From: Candidatus Aalborgicola lynettensis | GTDB lineage: Bacteria; Pseudomonadota; Gammaproteobacteria; Burkholderiales; Burkholderiaceae_C | NCBI GenBank assembly: GCA_016719405.1 | Contig: JADJZE010000015.1 | Span: forward strand, 1-17,229 | Reading direction: 5' to 3' | DNA: 17,229 bases | Shown: positions 15,172-17,229 of the stretch, piece after piece | Layout: each line of letters begins with the position of its first letter | Numbering within the stretch: the first letter of the stretch is position 1 | Position numbers and translations under genes: made by a program | Notes under the pieces: generated by a model | Database searches by the model: none | Told to the model about the DNA's origin: nothing | The model's input: the letters and a program-made list of their open reading frames with translations, nothing else

Positions 15172-16170
15172 TCAATGGAAATCGGTGTCACCCCCCATTA
15201 ACCACCACCTGCCAACCAGAGTTTCGTGGGCGGGCCCCTGCGTCCAACCGTTGCCCGGCACGATCACGTCCAAGTCCTGCACTGCGGCGGCACCGTTGGC
15301 ATTGAACACGGGCAGCAGTGCATCACTCAGCCACGCCGTCAAAACCGCCCCGCCCAGTGCAACCAGCAGTCTGCGCGCCTGGTGCACTACCTCAGCAACC
15401 CGTTCGAGCGGTGCCAGAACATCCATCAACTCGTACGACGCGGCGCCCGGCTCACCACCGGTTGCACGCAGCACAAACGCCGCCAGGGGACGCTGCCCCA
15501 AACGGGTTCGCAACAGGAATATGCGGTAGTTCTTTTCCGGATGTCGGCAGTAACGCCGCTCGATGTAGTCGGCATCGCGCACACCCACGACGTGTTCGCC
15601 CAAAGTGGCTGCCATGGCCTGCCAGCAACATTCGATTTCGGCCCGCAGTTGCGGCGTCCACGCGGGAGCCTCACGCAATTGCATGCGCCAGGACGGTCTG
15701 GCGGACAGGGGCCGTCAACGGAGTTCGACGATGCGGGCCAGGCACCACGGTAAAGACCCAATCGCTCTGGCATGCGATAGGCACGGATATTGGGAAAACC
15801 CACGCCCACCTCGTAGGGCGCACCATAGCCGAGTTCGTGCTCTAGAAAAGTAGCGGTTGCCAAAAATGCGGGGCCCTGTCGCGACAATGTGCCACGCACT
15901 GCTGGTGCCACCATGAAGTCGCAGGCCTGGAACGCGACCGATGGCCGCCCCAGGAGCAGCGCATCGCGCCGCATGCCGCCGTAGTGGGCAACCAGGCGCC
16001 CCTGTTCCCACACGCCGATGGCAGAGCCCCGGCCATTTGCATACTTCCAATCCCACAGCGCGGGGCTGATGGGATGCCGGCAGCTGCAAAAAGCGTTGCC
16101 ACTTCTTCACGGTGCTGCGGCAAGATGCGACCAAGCTGCCAGCGCGGCAGTCGCTGCCGGGTAAAGCGCA
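15172..16170 (-). CDS. GNAT-family acyltransferase domain (frameshifted)
   Basis: The pieces read, in order, as a GNAT protein of about 330 residues. A start region (QHREEVATLFAAA) is followed by PALWDWKY, GVWEQGRLVAHYGGM and FQACDFMVAPAVRG, and VGFPNIRAYRMPERLGLYRG ends the first half. The second half is ADYIERRYCRHPEKNYRIFL, then an acyltransferase-like end with LVGRWWLMGGDTDFH. Frames change near 16075 and 15740. The WKY...VAHYGG pattern is that of GNAT enzymes with duplicated halves that acylate amines or sugars; the substrate is unknown. No clear start codon separates it from the methyltransferase, so the two may be one fused protein. The last piece (15172-15684) has a clean frame of its own. 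Confidence 0.6.
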
Positions 16171-16965
16171 GCAAAGGTATGCGTACACCGCTGGCATACT
16201 TTCCCGGTACCCCTCCAGAGCCACCAGCAGGGCATCCAGTGTTGCATCGGTAACGCCGGGCAAGTTCAGCAGTGCTGACCGATGGTGCGTCACGCGCGAG
16301 GTCAGCCAGTCGATCGTCGGTGCGGCCTGCCGGGTCAAATCTTCACAGTGATCGAGCGTAAAACCGGCGCGCTCGGCCCAGCGCTGGACATGGGGCCAAT
16401 AGTGCATGTTTCGCGTTCACCCGGTCGCGCTTAACACGGCGAATTCGTCCATGATGACCAGCGTGCCATCCGGGCGCAACAACTGGCTGGCTTTGGAAAA
16501 TGTCCAGCGCATCAATGTATTGCGCGCTTTCCTGAAACAACATGGCGTCCCAGGCGCCAGTGTTCTCTTCAAAATCTTCCAGACGGGGAGGCCCGCACCG
16601 GCGCGTTGGGCCCCAGGCGCCGACGCACTTCCGCAATTTGGCCAGGTCTGGCGTAATGCCGCACACCGCATAGTCCATTGCCTGCAAACGCGCCAATGTG
16701 GTGCCCAGCCCGATGCCAATCTCCAACAAACGGCATGGCGGGGCAAAACGCGCATCAGCGCGGCACTGGCCCGTACCTGGGCACGCCCTCCCCCCTTCGC
16801 CAGCCTCGGCAAACAAGCCATAGTGCAAATAATCAACGGCCCCGTCATCCCAGGCGATCAGGTGGGCATACACATTGAGCGGAAAGAAAACTCGGCCAGT
16901 CGCGCAATAACCGGCATGGGCGCCGGTGCCGATGCCAGTGCCGACAGCGTGTTGGGGCCGGTCAT
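16171..16965 (-). CDS. SAM-dependent methyltransferase (heavily frameshifted)
   Basis: Starts at ATG 16965, which overlaps the stop of the preceding gene as ATGA. The pieces read FPLNVYAHLIAWDDGAVDYL, YGLFAEAGEG, AQVRASAALMRVLP, then motif I LLEIGIGLGTTLARLQ (about 16726-16680), the classical SAM-binding Gly-rich loop. CGITPDLAKLR, RLEDFEENTGAWDAMLFQES, LRPDGTLVIMDEFAV and MHYWPHVQRWAERAGF follow. The order matches small-molecule methyltransferases of the class I fold. The reading frame changes about eight times between 16890 and 16170, each change between protein-like blocks, which suggests sequencing indels. The substrate is unknown. Confidence 0.6.
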
Positions 16966-17229
16966 GCCAGAGGCTCCCAGACATGCGGCAGCACCACCAG
17001 CCCCTGGGCCAATCCGCGCTGTTTATTTTCAGCAGGGCAAAGCGATCGACAAAATCGTAGACATGCAAGCCCCGTTCGCAAAACAGGTAAACGCCAAAGC
17101 CAGTAGTCACCTTTCAACAAGGACAGTGCCCGGAAAGCGGATTTGCGCCGCACCCCGGCCATCTGCCGCACGCGACAGGGGCACAGCGTCGTTCACACTG
17201 CCAGCGCTGGACACCATCGCCCCACCGGA
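16962..17229 (-). CDS. C-terminal part of an unidentified protein (partial, frameshifted)
   Basis: The end of a gene that enters from the right edge. Protein-like blocks are SVNDAVPLSRA, RQMAGVRRKSAFRALSLLKG, FGVYLFCERGLHVYDFVDRF and a C-terminus QGLVVLPHVWEPLA, stopping at 16962. At least three frame changes occur. I do not recognise the family. It overlaps the methyltransferase start by ATGA, so it belongs to the same operon. Confidence 0.4.

Noticed and set aside
1..17229. CRISPR arrays, insertion sequences or rRNA genes
   Set aside because: No spaced direct repeats, transposase-like protein or terminal inverted repeats, and no rRNA sequence were seen on either strand.

Overview
The window looks like a piece of a high-GC betaproteobacterial chromosome, most likely Burkholderiales/Comamonadaceae. 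The evidence is the codon use, the type of surface protein at the left end, and the FecR/CHASE2/Crp neighbourhood. This assignment rests on protein character, not on a marker gene.

Left region (1-7483): a surface-protein and signalling locus. On the minus strand, in transcription order, lie a secreted FecR-domain protein (5292-6607), a CHASE2/class III cyclase-like membrane protein (3375-5291) and a TPR plus outer-membrane beta-barrel protein resembling the Slam/DUF560 type (1988-3406). These three abut or overlap and form one operon. A separately promoted, very Thr/Ser/Asn-rich S-layer-like protein (1-1833) follows and runs off the left edge. Divergent to fecR is a Crp/Fnr-type regulator (6788-7483). 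Two promoters carry a CRP-type palindrome: TGTGA-N6-TCACA upstream of the S-layer-like gene and TGTGC-N6-TCACA upstream of fecR. Both lie at the same distance from a -10 element, the geometry of a class II CRP-activated promoter. The cyclase domain lacks nearly all catalytic residues, and the regulator lacks the usual phosphate-binding Arg of the cAMP pocket. The locus therefore looks like a cNMP pathway but may not use cAMP. This is the best candidate here for an undescribed system.

Middle region (7588-13881): surface-glycan genes on the plus strand. They are a multi-pass membrane protein, a 1341-aa GT2 + coiled coil + RgpF-like + HAD multidomain protein, and a PIG-L/LmbE deacetylase. The last two share a coiled coil followed by an STSWR motif.

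Right region (13882-17229): about 270 bp without a recognisable gene, a VapBC-type toxin-antitoxin pair, a tRNA-Arg(ACG) gene with a strong terminator, and a minus-strand methyltransferase/GNAT locus.

Sequence quality: genes from about 1.24 kb to 16 kb are essentially intact, except for one indel near the start of fecR and those of the GNAT gene. The outer ~1.2 kb on the left and ~2.1 kb on the right change reading frame many times while each piece still encodes recognisable protein. This looks like uncorrected indels near contig ends rather than true gene decay, but the sequence alone cannot decide.
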